Below the pieces are notes generated by a model, which did no database searches, was not told the DNA's origin, and saw only the letters and a program-made list of their open reading frames with translations. A stretch of DNA of 23,307 bases, from assembly GCA_023422005.1 (NCBI GenBank), contig JAEZSC010000067.1, positions 1 through 23,307 on the forward strand, read 5' to 3'. The stretch is from Bacillota bacterium (GTDB taxonomy: Bacteria > Bacillota > Clostridia > Christensenellales > UMGS416). Below are positions 21,687-23,307 of the stretch, piece after piece. Every line of letters begins with the position of its first letter. Position 1 is the first letter of the stretch. The translations under genes and the position numbers were made by a program.

Positions 21687-23307
<1,621 letters not shown>

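Overview
The window looks like a stretch of chromosome from a fairly GC-rich, strictly anaerobic Clostridia-type bacterium. The reasons are NuoE/NuoF-type subunits typical of NADH-linked hydrogenases, a monomeric [FeFe] hydrogenase with group-B-like motifs, a Rex-like redox operator, strong AGGAGG-type ribosome binding sites, Gram-positive style lipoproteins, TTG/GTG starts and many extended -10 promoters. Genus or species cannot be named from this sequence. I see no rRNA, tRNA, CRISPR array, transposase, integrase or phage gene.

Layout. 1-1917 (minus): hydC/nuoE-like and hydB/nuoF-like genes, the second cut by the window edge, under a promoter overlapped by a Rex-like palindrome. 2133-3508 (plus): an OmpR-type response regulator whose phospho-acceptor Asp is replaced by Glu, then a Nudix hydrolase. 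3516-6530 (minus): [FeFe] hydrogenase, CapA-like lipoprotein and GNAT acetyltransferase. 6648-9166 (plus): LigB/YgiD-type dioxygenase, a DUF1697 protein and a membrane-anchored MerR regulator with its own 19-bp-spacer promoter; a bidirectional terminator follows. 9269-14522 (minus): rarA, a structured leader, then tldD-tldE-nucleoside hydrolase. 14711-15746 (minus): two visibly AT-richer genes for a lipoprotein and a membrane-anchored protein, neither recognised. 15888-19799 (minus): a compact unit of a HemW-like protein lacking radical-SAM cysteines, a membrane-anchored solute-binding-like protein, a Crp/Fnr regulator and thioredoxin, with a strong promoter and a strong terminator. 19828-21404 (minus): TetR regulator and alpha/beta hydrolase with a textbook promoter and operator. 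21475-23307 (plus): a hybrid histidine kinase, cut by the right edge, whose first receiver domain is degenerate.

How it fits together. Redox and hydrogen metabolism recurs: NADH/ferredoxin flavoprotein subunits under probable Rex control, a separate hydrogenase, and a Crp/Fnr-thioredoxin unit. Signalling genes are prominent, and two of them carry receiver domains that cannot be phosphorylated in the usual way. The best candidate for an undescribed system is the 19.8-15.9 kb unit. It combines an apparently dead radical-SAM-fold protein, a single-pass protein displaying a solute-binding-like domain outside the cell, a cysteine-bearing Crp/Fnr regulator and thioredoxin. Its function is not known and the grouping is inferred from overlap and spacing.
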